Assembly: GCA_012932865.1 (NCBI GenBank)
Contig: SAXG01000001.1
Coordinates: 2,965,693-3,029,692, forward strand
Direction of reading: 5' to 3'
DNA length: 64,000 bases
From: Amylostereum areolatum
Lineage: Eukaryota > Basidiomycota > Agaricomycetes > Russulales > Stereaceae
Part shown: positions 9,618 through 21,579 of the stretch, in pieces
Numbering within the stretch: the stretch's first letter is position 1
Layout: each line of letters opens with the position of its first letter
The notes under the pieces: generated by a model
Told to the model about the DNA's origin: nothing
The model's input: the letters and a program-made list of their open reading frames with translations, nothing else
The model's database searches: none
Position numbers and translations under genes: made by a program

Positions 9618-10444
9618 ATGGCACGAGCGGAAACCCGAGCCGATCGTGCGGCGAGGCGTAAGTTAAAAATGACCATATCTTCACCGTCTTCCCCGTATTG
9701 GGTTACGGGTATATCAGACGGGGCACTCTGTTTGTTTCTCTCTGTATCGTGCTCTGCCATCTTCTCCTCTCATTGCTCTCAGTTCAACTTTCTCCATCAC
9801 AGCGCATCTAACGATGGTAAGCTCATCCAATGCAACACTTCCCTGTGCGTTCACTCATTTCTGGTCAGAGCCTCAGACTGCGATCCGCCACTCGCGCCCA
9901 TGACCCCGCACGGCCTGCTGTGCACGCCCGCAACGGTCCTGCAGTAAGGGCGCTCATACAGCTATCTGAGGAGGATTGTCAGGTATCGTCCGGGTTTTAG
10001 ACCATTTTCTTTGCTCACCTTTTCCAGAGAACCCTGGCCTTGACGAAGAGAAATGCCGAGCTACACGCACACGTCCGACGATTGAAGGGGGATATCAAAG
10101 CGCTTGAGGCCGCATACAAGGCGGAGTCGGTGAGTTAGCCATCTTAATCAAGTGATTTGGGTTTTTAATCCGGCACGCAAGCAGGAAGCCGTTCAGCGGT
10201 ACCAGAAGCTGCACGATGCCGAGCGCAACGAGGCTCGTCGCCTCCGTCGACAGATGAACTCGGCGCAGAGCGAGCTAGTTCGCGAGAAAGAGGTAAGCAA
10301 CTCCTTCCACCCTGCTATTCCGCACACCCTGATAGCAACTGGTATTGAATTTATCAGGAAAGGATGGAGCTTGAGCGACTCCTCAGCATCTATCAGGCAG
10401 AGGAACAGGTATTGAAGACGGAGGAAGATGAGGAGCCCATCTAG
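9618..10444 (+). CDS. Small coiled-coil protein
   Basis: Proposed exons: 9618-9657, a 14-nt micro-exon 9803-9816, about 9868-9980, 10028-10131, 10185-10292 and 10358-10444. They join in frame and end at TAG 10442-10444. From the third exon on the protein is a near-continuous charged helix (RNAELHAHVRRLKGDIKALE, then QKLHDAERNEARRLRRQ, then ERMELERLLSIYQAEEQ), a typical coiled coil with an acidic C-terminal tail (TEEDEEPI). The N-terminus is Arg/Ala-rich. No known domain is recognised. Splice sites (GTAAGT, GTATCG, GTGAGT and GTAAGC donors) are good. A dimerising scaffold role is only inference. Confidence 0.55.
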
Positions 10445-10753
10445 TGGTATGCTTCCCCTGTTTCGCACATGTGTGCTTGTAGTGTTTCTCCTTGCTTTCT
10501 TTCTCGCCCAGTGGGATCTCTACTATGGGTTCGAAGGCAGGGACTGTACAACTGTATATTAATTGCATAAACAACGAGAGATTATCATCCGCCCTCTTTC
10601 CGAGATGGAGTTGAGAGGAAAGGAAGTGGGACTTATATAAGAAGGTATGCACAAGGAGGGCAGGAGGAGGGAGAGTAAGAGAACTCGGACTGTGCCTATC
10701 TATCCCTCCCTCCCCCGCGTCCGCACCGTCCGAACCCATGTCATTTTTATCTT
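10445..10753. other. Convergent 3' intergenic spacer
   Basis: No ORF of interest. It lies between the stop of the coiled-coil gene on the plus strand and the stop of the minus-strand gene at 10754, so it should hold both 3' UTRs. Confidence 0.4.
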
Positions 10754-11460
10754 CTACGACGGCGTCACAGCAAGGTCGTAGTCCTCGAAGGTACGCACGC
10801 GTGGAAGAGCTGAAATTAGGTCGGAGGGCTTGAGCATGTTGAGGATGAGGCTGTCGACGAGTACGAGATTGATAGGCAACACTTGTTTACGCACTGTTGA
10901 CTTTTCTGACCCGCTCCATTTGGCGTATCCTTCCACCCATTTCCATACATGCGCCAGGTGCGTTCCAGCTCCCTGTGTGCTTGAAGCTTTGAAGAGGGCG
11001 CTCACTCTCGCATTCACAAGAATAGCACAGTGGGCGTGGTGAAGACGGACATTGGTCCTGCGATACACAGATATCGGCGCTCACGGCCGCGAGGGAAGGG
11101 CTTGATGCGGAAGAAGTGGAGGTTGTGGTGGGCGGAAGTTGATCACAACGAGCGCGAGGCCTTTGCATTTGGGCACCAGGACGGTGGAAGGGTTGTCTTT
11201 GGTGATCGGCGTCCAGAAGGTCTTCCTGCGCGAAGCACAAACCGTTAGACACAGGGGAAATTTCAGAGCCATGGGTAAAGGGGACGCGTGTCAACGCACC
11301 ATGTACGCCGTCTGATGCTGCCAATGCGCCTGGGTGAGCACGCTGAGCGCTCGACGGCGCCCGCCAGTCGCGCTGCCACACCTCGTACCCGCTGCATGCA
11401 TTTCTGCCCCTGGTTCGGGTGGCATCGCTGAAGACAACCATGCGCAGGTTGTACACATCG
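10754..11460 (-). CDS. Unrecognised spliced gene (3' half clear, 5' end uncertain)
   Basis: The last exon (10754 to about 11065) encodes the continuous protein-like stretch KWVEGYAKWSGSEK ... LPINLVLVDSLILNMLKPSD and stops at 10754. An upstream exon (about 11095-11228) encodes KTFWTPITKDNPSTVLVPKC, then KGLALVVINFRPPQ. It joins by a GTACAT...GCAG intron (about 11229-11314) to an exon ending AHWQHQTA. The junction between the last two exons would need an intron of only about 27 nt (GTGAGC...CGCAG), unusually short for a basidiomycete, so a frameshift is also possible. No known family is recognised. Hydrophobic strands in the middle suggest a globular protein. Confidence 0.35.
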
Positions 11461-12276
11461 GGCGCGTGAGTATGGATACATGAGGATGGCGACGGGGGAG
11501 GGGGTAGCGAAGGCGAAGTGGCATGCAGGAGGGTTAAAAGTGAGATAACTGCACGTCGTTTGTAGTACAAAAGGGTAGAAGGGACTAGTCAGTAAGGTGG
11601 GAAGGGGAAGAGAGGACGGACAGCTGTCTCGGTTCGGGTCACGCAGGCTTGGAGTCATCCAGAGACCTTCGTTAGAGAGAGGAGAAGCACAGGCTTCGCG
11701 TCGACGAGCGTGGCGAGAGTTTCGGCGGGCGTTGAGAGCAATGTGGTGGCAGGCTTTTGAGAGGCGGGGGTTTGCTTGGCACGGCGCACGGGTGGGGGGA
11801 CGCTGGTGAAGGACATCGGACATTGGCGCGTGGAAGACGAGCATCCAGAAAAACGCCAAGTGGAAGATGTCTACGTGCGCGCTGTCCGTGCGCAAGTCGG
11901 TCGGCCGGTGACAAGATACGATAAGAGATGGAACGCACCGTCGGTATGTGCTGGATAGAATCTCCATGCTCGAGGGGTGCAGAACGGCAGCGAGGACACT
12001 GAAGGGCGGTGATTGCGATGGAACCAAGGGCATGTGTGCGTCGTCGACGAGATGCGGGGGGAGGGCCGTGAGTGGACCGGAGGCTTGGACATGAGTGCGT
12101 TGGAAGTGAGGGGGGGCACGTTGGCCTTGTGACCGCGAAGGCGGTGGATGTGCGCGTGTGCATTATGGGAGCGGAGGACGTCCGTTGGTCATCGGGGATG
12201 GGGGGTGTCAACGTGCATGGACAGTGATGGCCGTGGGCCGTGGGGCGAGGACGAGGTCGAAGGACGGTAGGTCGGC
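11461..12276. other. Region with long overlapping ORFs but no assignable gene
   Basis: The minus strand is open over 200-250 codons in more than one frame. The encoded sequence is His/Pro/Arg-rich and resembles GC-rich chance ORFs rather than a known protein. It may hold 5' exons of the gene ending at 10754. Confidence 0.3.
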
Positions 12277-12308
12277 CTTCAAGCTTCAAGCTTCAAGCTT
12301 CAAGCTTC
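12277..12308 (+). repeat. (CTTCAAG)n heptamer repeat
   Basis: Four to five tandem copies of CTTCAAG. The related TTCAACG heptamer occurs at five further intergenic places in the window. Confidence 0.85.
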
Positions 12309-12774
12309 AGTGCTGGGCTACACATAAAGATTATAAGTGTAATTGCGCACTCTGTCGACCAAATCGCCATTCCAGATCCCAAGCCAACTGAGGAGTGGCA
12401 GGCCGCGTTAACAAGGTCTTGCCAGTTGCCAAGCCCGAATGCTGGTGAGATACCACAGTTCGTCAGCCGTGCAATAGAATATAAAATTCTGCATTTCAGC
12501 GACTGACCCAACAGCCCGATCAATATCGTAAGTATGTTGATGGTCAAAGACTGCTAGGGAAAGGAAAGCGGCGAGCGCGGCCCGCCCGACCCCCGCTCGA
12601 TCGCGCTGCCCCCTGCTGCCCCGCGCTTGCTCTCCAACCACAACCGCCACCAAACGGCCGTGGCCTCGCACCCCTTACCGTCCTTCTCCTCGCGTACGAC
12701 CACGTCGTTGACGCGGTGAGGGATTTCTGTACACACCTGCATCGAAAAATTCACAGTAATCGGGGCAGCACACC

Positions 12775-15700
12775 ATGGCCGCCACCAACACGTGCGTCGC
12801 ACGCCTCTTCACCCCGCGCTCTGCATTCTGATGTGAATTTTGCACAGACGAAAAGACTTCACGACCCAAGATGACAAGCTTCTCTCAAAATTCATTGCCG
12901 TGTACAACTCTGGACCCAACGGAAGGCTCGGGAACAATCTTTACATAAAGCTCACCAACAACGTGTGTCTTCTCGTCTCTCTTCGTCAACCTCTTTTTTT
13001 CTCGCGTTTCTAACGCCAACATTCGCACCGGATGCGACAGATCGAAGGAAAATGGCCATGGAGCGCGCATCACAGCTGGCAATTGTGGTGCGAGCGGTAC
13101 AAGAAGAACCAGGCCGAGTTTCATGCGCGCATCGCATCCTACCAGCGAAAACACGCTATCCGCGCGGACCTCCCCAATAACGCTACGGGACAGTTTCAGA
13201 GGATGATCGACGAGAAGAGACAAAAGCAACAGCAACAGCAAGCGCGCGTGAACGTCAACGCCAACGGAAAGCGAGGGCGCGCGTCGGTCGGGGGCGCGGA
13301 GGAGGTAAAGCGCGTCAGGGTGGATGTAGATGGGAAGGAGGAGACTGTGAAGGACACCCAAAGGCATGCGCTGCCCACGCAAGCGACGGACCGTCCACAA
13401 AATAATACGACAGACCACACCCCTCGGGACCCTGTTCCCGAACTCGACGGCGCGCCTCACAATTCAATTCGCGCGAACGACTACAGTGGTGAGCTTTTCG
13501 ACGATAGTTCCATTTCCAGCAGGCAAACGCAGCCAAGGTTCGCTGAATTGTCTCTTCTCTTCTTTCAGTACACGAACCGACCCACTCAATGTAGACCTAC
13601 GCCTGCCACCCCCGGCCCGCCCCTCGACGCCCTTCCCACACCCTATACTCAAGAACCCACACCACCGAGAACAACACCGCCCTCTCCGACCCGCCGTCGC
13701 TCCTTCGAAGAGCTCTTCCTGAACCAGCCGCCACCCACAGAACACCGGGGCCATCCCCCTCTCCACCGCGTCCCCATCCCCGCCCCTCCCCAACCGAACA
13801 CATTCGCACCCGTCCCCGCCCACCCGTGACTCTCAAACCGCGCATCCCAGTCCAAGACGAGGATCCGTTTTCTTCTTGCCCAGCTCCCAGCCCCGCCCCA
13901 GCGACTCCGGTTCATCCGTCTGCCTCCCGATCCCCATCCACGCGCCAACCTCCTCGTCTGGACAGCGACCCCTACGTTAGCATGTTCGCGCGCGCGGACG
14001 GCACTTCTCGTCTCTCGCGTTCTGGACGGCGTTCGAGCGGGGTCGACGTTGAAGACGGCGAGGAGCACGAAGCGTGGCTGGCGCGCCGATCGGTGCTTTC
14101 TCGTGGGCTCACGACGCCCCTAGCCAAGACCAAGACCAAGACCAAGATCAAGGGCTCACGACACACACCCATCGATGTAGAGATGAAGGTAGAAACAGAA
14201 GGGGCGCCATCCGATCCCGGGGAGGTCCCTCTGAACATACATCACGACGACGACGGAAGCGGAAGAGGCGAGGACGGCAGTGGCGACGGTCAAGATCTCG
14301 AAGCACAGCGGCTTTCCAACCCAGAGCCCGAACCAACCACGAACACTCACTCCGCCCCGAGCTCTGCCCAAGTTGGAAACACCTTCACGGAGATGATGCC
14401 CCCGCCCTCCGCGATCCCGGCTCCTTCGCACAAGCAGCCACCACAAGTGAACGCCGTCGCGTCGTCCTCCAAGGTCAAGTTGCCCGACCTCCCTCAACTG
14501 AAGCCCACCTCCAAACCCGCGTCCGCGTCCATCTTCCCCCTGCCCCTGCCGCACGTCCGTCCCCAGGGCCCATGCGGTTTTCCTAGAACATCCTTCACTC
14601 CCGTGGTCCACCCCGCACCTGGCAATCCCAATCGTGAAACCGTCCCCGACGTGCTCCCTACCGTCCCAAAGCACAGCCCAAATATCGACAACTTAAACCC
14701 AGTCAACGACGAGAGCCGCCCCGTCGCGGCATCCACCGTCCCCCGACGCGGAACGAGCGACCCCTTCCTCGCCTCCGAGTCTCCACCCCCGAACGCGAAG
14801 TCGCACGCTCGGGAAACCATCCGCGCGGCGCGAAGGCAGACGTTCGCGGGCTTCGACGAGCGGCAAGGCCGCGTGCCCTTCATCAACCTTGGAAAACGAG
14901 CAGTGGAGTCGAAGCGGCGCGCGAACACGGCCGGGGGTGCGCGGTACAGTCTCCCTGCGCCCTCCCGAAATATCATCGCTCCCTTTTCCACCCCCCCCCC
15001 TTCTCTGACACGACCCCGCCCGCGTCGTCGTCGTCGTCCCTCACAACGTCGCCTCTCCCCCCCGTCACCGCGCACGAAGGCGTGCTGCTGCGCACGCTGG
15101 GGGCGCGAGAAGTCGTGAGACGGATGGCGGAGAACCAGGGCTTTCGGGAGGAAGTGTTGTGGACCGTGTGGGGCACAACGCGGAGTTTGGAGGTCGCGGA
15201 CGAGGTGTTGAGGAGGATGAGGGAGGGGGCGCAGGGCGTGCTGGAGGACATGCTGGAGGGGTTGGAAGGGGGCGAGGAGGACCGAGGAGAGGAAGAGAGA
15301 ATGCAAAGGAGGGAAAGGAGTCCAGAGAGAAAGGCTCGGTTGCTGTTCGCGCCTGTGAGCCCGGAGGAGCGCTACGACCCGCCGGACGCGACACGGGCGA
15401 GCGAGTATGGGCGATTGGTGGACGAGGGGCGGGAGGAGGAGGCGATGCGGTGGGAAGCGAGGCGGGCGGGGAGGACGTCGAGGGGTGGGGAGGGCAGTCC
15501 GAGGCGGGGTTTGGAAGAACAGGGAGAGGGAGGGCGGAGTCCACAGGAAGAGGAGCATGAGGTCGACGTCGAAGACGATGACGGAGACGAAGAAGATGAA
15601 GATGAAGACGAAGACGAAGATGAAGATGAAGACGAAGATGAAGAGGGGCTGATACCAGAAACCACCACGGAAAATCCAGCTGATGAAGACGAGGATGACG

Positions 15701-16566
15701 ACGAGGAGGCTGATGCGCCCGAGGTGGAGACAGCGGTCGATCCGCTTTCGGAGGTTTATTCTGTGGACGCAACGGACAACGACGATGAAGATGAAGACGA
15801 GGTCAAAGTCGAACGCGCAGATGACGAGGAGGGATCCGAAGAGGATGACGAGCCACTCATGGGCGAACACGACGAGGACGAGGTCGTAGGCGACTCGGAG
15901 GAGGACCGCGACATGGACAAAGATGAGAATGATCGCTCTTCCGCCTCCTCCGAAGACGAGGATGAGTCGTCCTCCGTCGAGACCGAAGAGGACGCGCACC
16001 AGCACAATCACCAACGCAAGCGGCATCTCGTGCGCCGCCCCCAGTACCCAGCCGCCCCTGTCGACAGCCCGTCCGTCGTTCCGGAGACGCAGAGCTACCG
16101 AAAGACCACGCAGACGCGGTCTCACAAGGTCACACCCGATATCCCGGTCATGGACGCCGATCAGTACGCATCAAGCCCTGCTGTATTGCGCACCTCTACC
16201 TCTCCTTCGTCCACGTCTAGGTCCACGTCTACCTCCAGGTCGACCTCCGCATCCAGCTCCACCGCCCCCCCAGCACCAGAAATCTCGAAGTCCCCCTCTC
16301 CTCCCCCCACCCCGCTCCCGCCTTTGACCCAAACCGAGATCGACAAAATACTGGAGGCCAGCACGGACGACGAGCTGCGATGGCTGCAGTGGCGGATGGG
16401 CCAGCGCGAGATGAAGGTCGCGAGCGTGGACTGGCTTTGCGAGCGGTGGGAGAGGAACATGGGGCCTGTAACCGGGTTTTATGAGAAGAGGAGGCGGGAG
16501 TGGGAGAAGGAGGGGGCATGGGAGAGCGAGGGAAAGGGGAAGGGGAAGGAGGGGACACAGAGTTAG
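12775..16566 (+). CDS. Rap1-type Myb-domain telomere protein homologue, with long acidic region
   Basis: The first exons (12775-12791, 12848-12962, 13041 onward) join in frame. They give, at residues about 7-75, a Rap1/TERF2IP-type Myb domain: TRKDFTTQDDKLLSKFI, then GRLGNNLYIKL, then HHSWQLWCERYKK. In this family the domain belongs to shelterin-associated or telomere-binding Rap1. A Pro/Ser-rich region follows. Next comes a helical block at 15082-15240 (VVRRMAENQGFREEVLWTVW, then LEVADEVLRRM) that could be part of the C-terminal Rap1 module. After that there is a very acidic tract (DEDEDEDEDEDE, about 15570-15960), Ser-rich sequence, and a final helical block (DELRWLQWRMGQREMKVA). The reading frame switches twice. 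The first switch is near 13590-13830 (intron or frameshift). The second is at a C10 run, 14991-15000, where one base restores the frame. Stop is at 16564-16566. Nuclear, chromatin-bound role inferred from the Myb domain. Confidence 0.82.
15571..15645 (+). repeat. GATGAAGAC-type microsatellite coding for poly-Asp/Glu
   Basis: Imperfect GAAGATGAAGAC hexa/nonamer repeats stay in frame and encode the Asp/Glu run of the Rap1-type protein. Confidence 0.8.
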
Positions 16567-18032
16567 GGGAGTTTTTGTCTCTGTATGTATGGTATGTGCG
16601 TTGCTCGGGTTTATATTGAATCTTGGGGAATTTTGCAGCAGTTGTCAAACTGCAGAGATCGTGTTTTCGGAAAGCGAGAGATTGCGTGGACGGAAGTACT
16701 TACACGACAATGCCATTCATGCTTATGGGTCCAAGTCCAGAACTTGTCCCACGCAGAATACAGTGGTTTATGAGATGGCACTCCTGCAATGCTTGCGAAC
16801 GGTGCTCCCAAGCGACGGTGCACGACCTCGGGAACAGAAGAGATGAAGGGCGGTGTGTGGTTTCGCGAGAGGAAGTTCTCCCAAAGAGTGATGTCAGGGA
16901 TGCCTGGATACAGATTGTACAGAATCCTGCGGGTAAATTCCGCAGGCTGCTCATGAACAGCGTGTCGCCAATACCTGCGAGCTCATCAGGACACAAAGCG
17001 AGAAGAGAAGAGAAGTACAATGTCATATTTTTCTTTCTGACATTGCAGCGTCTCATATATGGAGTATGTAAAACAATAGTAGAGTAGACTCCCGAGGAGT
17101 GCAGCGCACGCGTCGTCAAATCCGAGATCGCAAAATCGCAAAATCGCAAAATCCACGTCAATTATGCAGTTTTTTGTCGACCACATATCTGTACGTTCGT
17201 CCTCCTGACCGTCCTTCCCTCACACACGAGTGTCAACCGTCAACCTCCCTGCAGATGTATCCGCAGCCCGGCGTCACGCTGCCTACCCTATCCCCTCCCG
17301 ATGAACATCATGGTTAGTATCGTTTCTGTACATCCAGCGTCTGTTTGAAACTCACCACAACGTACGGCACGTCGTCCCAGATACCTCCCCAAAAGGCAGA
17401 ATGATGGCTTCTCGTCATCACACACAAGGCGGTTGATGGGCCGAAATTTTCTCCTCTTTGTTCATACCAACCAGTGTGGTGCGGTCCAAACAACAACGCG
17501 CAGGAGGCCCCAGTCTACACGCACTTGGTCAGTGGCAAAGTACCTGTTTGTTTGACCACTAACCGTCCCCGAAAGCCACCACCGGGATCTTGATGTTCTG
17601 TTCGCAAAGTTACGGTGTCCGTCGTACCTGACTTCGTGGCGATATAGACGCGATATGGCTGTTTGTAACAGGTTACAAAATGGCCGCGGCGAACAAGCGG
17701 CGAAAGCCAAAGCGCGCTACTCGGTGATGACAAATCGACACAGCATTTGTATCCCCTCGTTCAACTGCAGGACCTCGCTTTCCCGTTGATTCGCCGTACT
17801 ATGGTGCGTTTTCTCTATTCAAGTTGAGTGTGTATTATGATCATCAAGAAGTAGGTATGAACGAGCATACACAAGACAAGGCAAGAGATTCGACGAATTA
17901 AGCACTACTTACAAGTACAGACTAGATGACGCCAATCAGGCATTGTAAGCAACGGCAAGAGCAATTCAAGCACAGGCATGTAGATAAAGGCGAGGAAGAG
18001 TACCATTGGAAATACCCGATACGTTTATTGGA
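16567..18032. other. Intergenic region with fragments only
   Basis: No complete gene could be built. A minus-strand exon-like stretch at 17340-17480 (SAFWGGIWDDVPYVV, followed by a GTGAGT donor) and a plus-strand start at 17253 (MYPQPGVTLPTLSPPDEHH, then a GTTAGT donor) may belong to small spliced genes. At 17127-17153 the octamer GCAAAATC is repeated three times. Confidence 0.35.
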
Positions 18033-20805
18033 TTAAGTGGCGAGCTTTGGTCTGGAGTGGGTACCGTATTAGCTTTTGGTGACTTTTGGTAGTTTGAAAA
18101 CTTACTTTTTGAGTTGCCCTCCCAGGACATCGTCAGAGCCCCGCTCATCGTCAGAACCCCGCTTAGTACCGCGCGCGCACAGCGACAACATTATCTGGTC
18201 CAGAGCCCATTCGATGTCGTCGACGGCAGAGTCTACCTCGCGCATCTCCGAACCATCCCGCGCCTGCAAGCTCCACCAAGAGAGAAGAAGAACAACCATC
18301 ATGAACCAATTAGCCCCACTACACGCCATCCCATCCCAATCCTCGTCTTGCTTTACTGCGCGGGCCACGGGCCATGCCTGACCACGCCACTCGGGTTGCA
18401 ATGATGTCCACCATGTACGGAATGAACTAGCAGAAGTGTCGACGTTCTTGACAACGGGGGGATTCTCCAGCAGATGTTTGTGCTTCAAACACTCTGCCAT
18501 CTCGACGGGGCGGCTCACATCTCTAAAGTTCCACTTCGCTGCCTAGACAAAGATGTAACTCCCTTTCATCGGTATGAACGAACGACCAGGTATTTACCTT
18601 GCAACACTGCAACAGATTGTCCAGAGTAGCGTATCCCTCAGTGATCTTCGCCCATTCAGGGAGCCTGGCCATGCCCTCCACGGCGGCGTTCATTCGCAGG
18701 ACTTGATCCCAGTCGACGTGCGACTGCTCGGCAGCGACCTGTTCGACGACCAGTGACTCGGTGTCGAAGAGCAGAGTGCCCGTCCTCTCGATAATCGAGT
18801 GGGAGAGGGCAGGAAGCTCGTCGGCCGGTTGAGAAATGACTTGAGCGACCGCCGTCGTGGTGGTTTCTTGCTCGACGACGGTATCATTCTCGATGATAGG
18901 GGTCGGCTCGTCGCCCTCGGGGTTGACGTCTATTGCGGCCTCAACGTTATCGAGGTCTTTGGAGCCAGCGTCGGGGCTGAAAGCTGATATTAGACAAAAC
19001 AGGTGGACAAAAAGATATATACACACCTGGTGTTCTCGATCCGTTTGGACGAGCATGCAGCTTTGGTAGCGCCCTTAGATTGGCGAGTACGAGTCTGCTT
19101 CTCCCTTGTTTTCAAACTGAAGGGTCCTGGCACCGGGATACCTTGGACGAGGTCGTCTCCGAAGCGAGCATCGAGTGCGGAAAGTAGGGGGCGATTGCGC
19201 TCCACGTTTGCCTCCTGTTCCTGCTCATACAGAGTCATACTTCGAGAGGTAATGAAAGAATACGAAGCGGGTTGCTCAAGAAATTCTCCTTGGTCCGAGG
19301 CTGGTGCAGAAGTACTAGGCAATTGCTGACTGGCCTGGGTGATGATCCGTGAGGGCTGAACGGCAACAGGTTGGTTGACGAAAGGAGCCGCGGGCGCGTT
19401 GAGGAGGGAAGACAGCGCGGACCTCGAACTATTGGGGGAGAAACGGCTAGGGATAGACACCGTTGAGGGCGAAGTAGGGAAGAGGATTGCAGGTGGAGTG
19501 TTCTCGTCGGGGCGACGGGAAGCAGCAGCCTGTGCTGAACTTGAAGGGGAAGGGCTTCCATCAGGAGCGCTCAACTGGTCCGTGGGAATGTTGGACCGAG
19601 CGCTTGCGGTTTGCGACGCGCTGGCAGCCTGACTCCGAGTCTGAGCGCCGTCGAAGGAGTGCAGCAAACTGAAGGCTTGACAAGCGAGGGAAGCTACACC
19701 ATCTCAGGTGAGACACGATCAAGTATGCAGCCAACCAACGACTTACGAAAAGTGCGTTCCAGGAACTCGATGAACGGGCTCGCCATTGCGGTCTGAAAGT
19801 CCTTATACCAGCTCCCGAAAGTCTCGCCATATTCGGGTTCATGATGGATCCTGAATGGCAATAGTAAGTAAGGGCCCCTCATGCGTATAACTATGAACTC
19901 ATGACAAAGATCCTACTTTTCTTCCCGCTCCCGACTTAGGTCCACCGAGTGTGATCGTGCCGATCCGACCAGTCTGGCGGCGAATTTCACGCATCAAGAC
20001 GAGGAGGGTTCTGGCCAGCATATTGATGTTTCTGAGGTGCGTAGTTAGTATCTCGTCGAAGGGTAGATGATAGAAGGATTACTGACTCGTCAAACTCCTT
20101 TAGCTGAGTGTGCGAGAATGTGTTTGGAGTCAATCCCTCACCACCCTCGGTGTCGTCGTCGTCGTCGGGTATGAGGGACTGAGCCTTGAAGACCTCCTTC
20201 TTGATCTCGTCGGACTCCCCTTCAAAGATTGCCGCCATCTGAGCGTTACGAAAAGCCAGCAGCGGCTGAGCTTTCACGCCAGGAGGCAAAGCCAAGTTAT
20301 ACTTGATGTATTCGGCTTCGACCTGCTCCTTATATTTTGGGTAGTAGAGGCGCTGAAAGACCTGCGTGACCAACGGCCGACGAGTTCCCTTCCTCGTGAT
20401 ATTCAAGACCTTCCGGCCGACAGGCGCGGCCGCAGACTTAGACGTCGTGTCTCGTTGGTTGTCGTACCATTGCCGCAAACGCTGCACGGTGCCGGTTAAC
20501 GAAGGACAAGGCGAGGAAATGTTCCAACGTACCTCTCGCATATTCACATACTGATTCTCCTTCCCATCTCCGTTCTCCTTCTCCTTCTCCGCGTTCTTTT
20601 TCTTCCTCGGCCGACCACCTTTTTTCTTGGGTATAGCATCGGTTTTGTAGGTAGGCGATGTCTCGTCCAACTCGGGGAACGCGCTGAAGAATGTTGCGAA
20701 GAGAGTGGGCCAAAATTCCGGGATTGTACCCTTCGACTGATGCTCACGATACAAGGGCATCTGTGCCAGCAAGATGTCGCGTTGGGCGTTGGTCGTCCAG
20801 GTCAT
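18033..20805 (-). CDS. AT-hook protein of an Agaricomycete-expanded family
   Basis: The gene starts at ATG 20805 and ends at TAA 18033-18035. At least seven exons join in frame. The N-terminal half has an AT-hook-like basic patch at about residue 60 (PKKKGGRPRKKK). It also has a conserved block RRPLVTQVFQRLYYPKYKEQ, then LLAFRNAQMAAIFE, that I recognise from a large family of uncharacterised mushroom proteins. Next come an acidic stretch (DDDDDTEGGEG), EIRRQTGRIGTITLGGPK, and HHEPEYGETFGSWYKDFQTA. A Ser/Pro/Gln-rich linker follows. The C-terminal part contains SFRTWWTSLQPEWRG, also typical of that family. An intron of 51 nt near 20480-20535 (GTACGT...TGCAG) is a multiple of three, so the ORF reads through it. 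DNA binding is inferred from the AT hook. Biochemical role unknown. Confidence 0.68.
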
Positions 20806-21579
20806 ATCGATTTGGAATGAATGCGCTCGACGGCGTGGAAGAGGGCAGTCTGAATATCGGTACGAACTCGGGGGGGAGGTGTAATAATATATTTGACGTT
20901 AATCATAATACTTCATCTCCAGGCCATCTGCCTTTGAAACACCAACGCTAAGCCGCCCGTGACACTAAGCGACCGCTGCACGATCCTCGCATGTCTTCCC
21001 CCGAATTGTCAATACGCCACGCCGAAGTGATTGATGCAAGTAGTCCATTACCTGGAAGGTGAGATTCTGAAAGCTCAAAAGACTTCTCTGGAATCTGGAT
21101 CCCTGACAGAGGTGCGACCTCCGTCGAGGCTTCTTCCGCGACCGACGCAAAGTCTCTAACTGAAAAGTAAACATTCAGAACGAACGTGGCTACACACCGC
21201 GTGGAAGTGCTGTCACAGGGCACCACTCCGCATCAATCCGCATGGGCAGGCAAATCTCGAAGCAAGATACGGCACTTGGAGTGGAGCATGTGGCCATCGT
21301 CGAGAAACCCAGGCGCATGATTCAAAGTCTCGGGCAGGCTCGTACGTATAGGGGGCCCGCTTCAGCTCGAGCTGCAGTACTTACTTTCGCTTCCCAAGGC
21401 CTCCCACAGCCCCCATTTCGATCGTTGCTCTGTTTCCGCTCTAATTTTGCCTTGGTTGGTTACCTGCTCGAGTCGACTGGTGGCCCAGTCTCTTCGTCCC
21501 CCTCCCCCCCACACACGTCCGTTCCATTTTCTTTTGCCACCTTCACGATCGTCGCTCGCATCCCTCGGCGTTTCTCCTA
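20806..21579. other. Divergent intergenic region
   Basis: It separates the minus-strand AT-hook gene from the plus-strand gene at 21580, so both promoters should lie here. A 92-codon minus ORF (20948-21226) shows no known features. The last 200 bp are C/T-rich, typical of a fungal leader. Confidence 0.4.

Noticed and set aside
11263..12289. Minus-strand ORFs of 205-256 codons
   Set aside because: Pro/His/Arg-rich in two frames at once with no conserved block; kept only as a possible 5' exon region.
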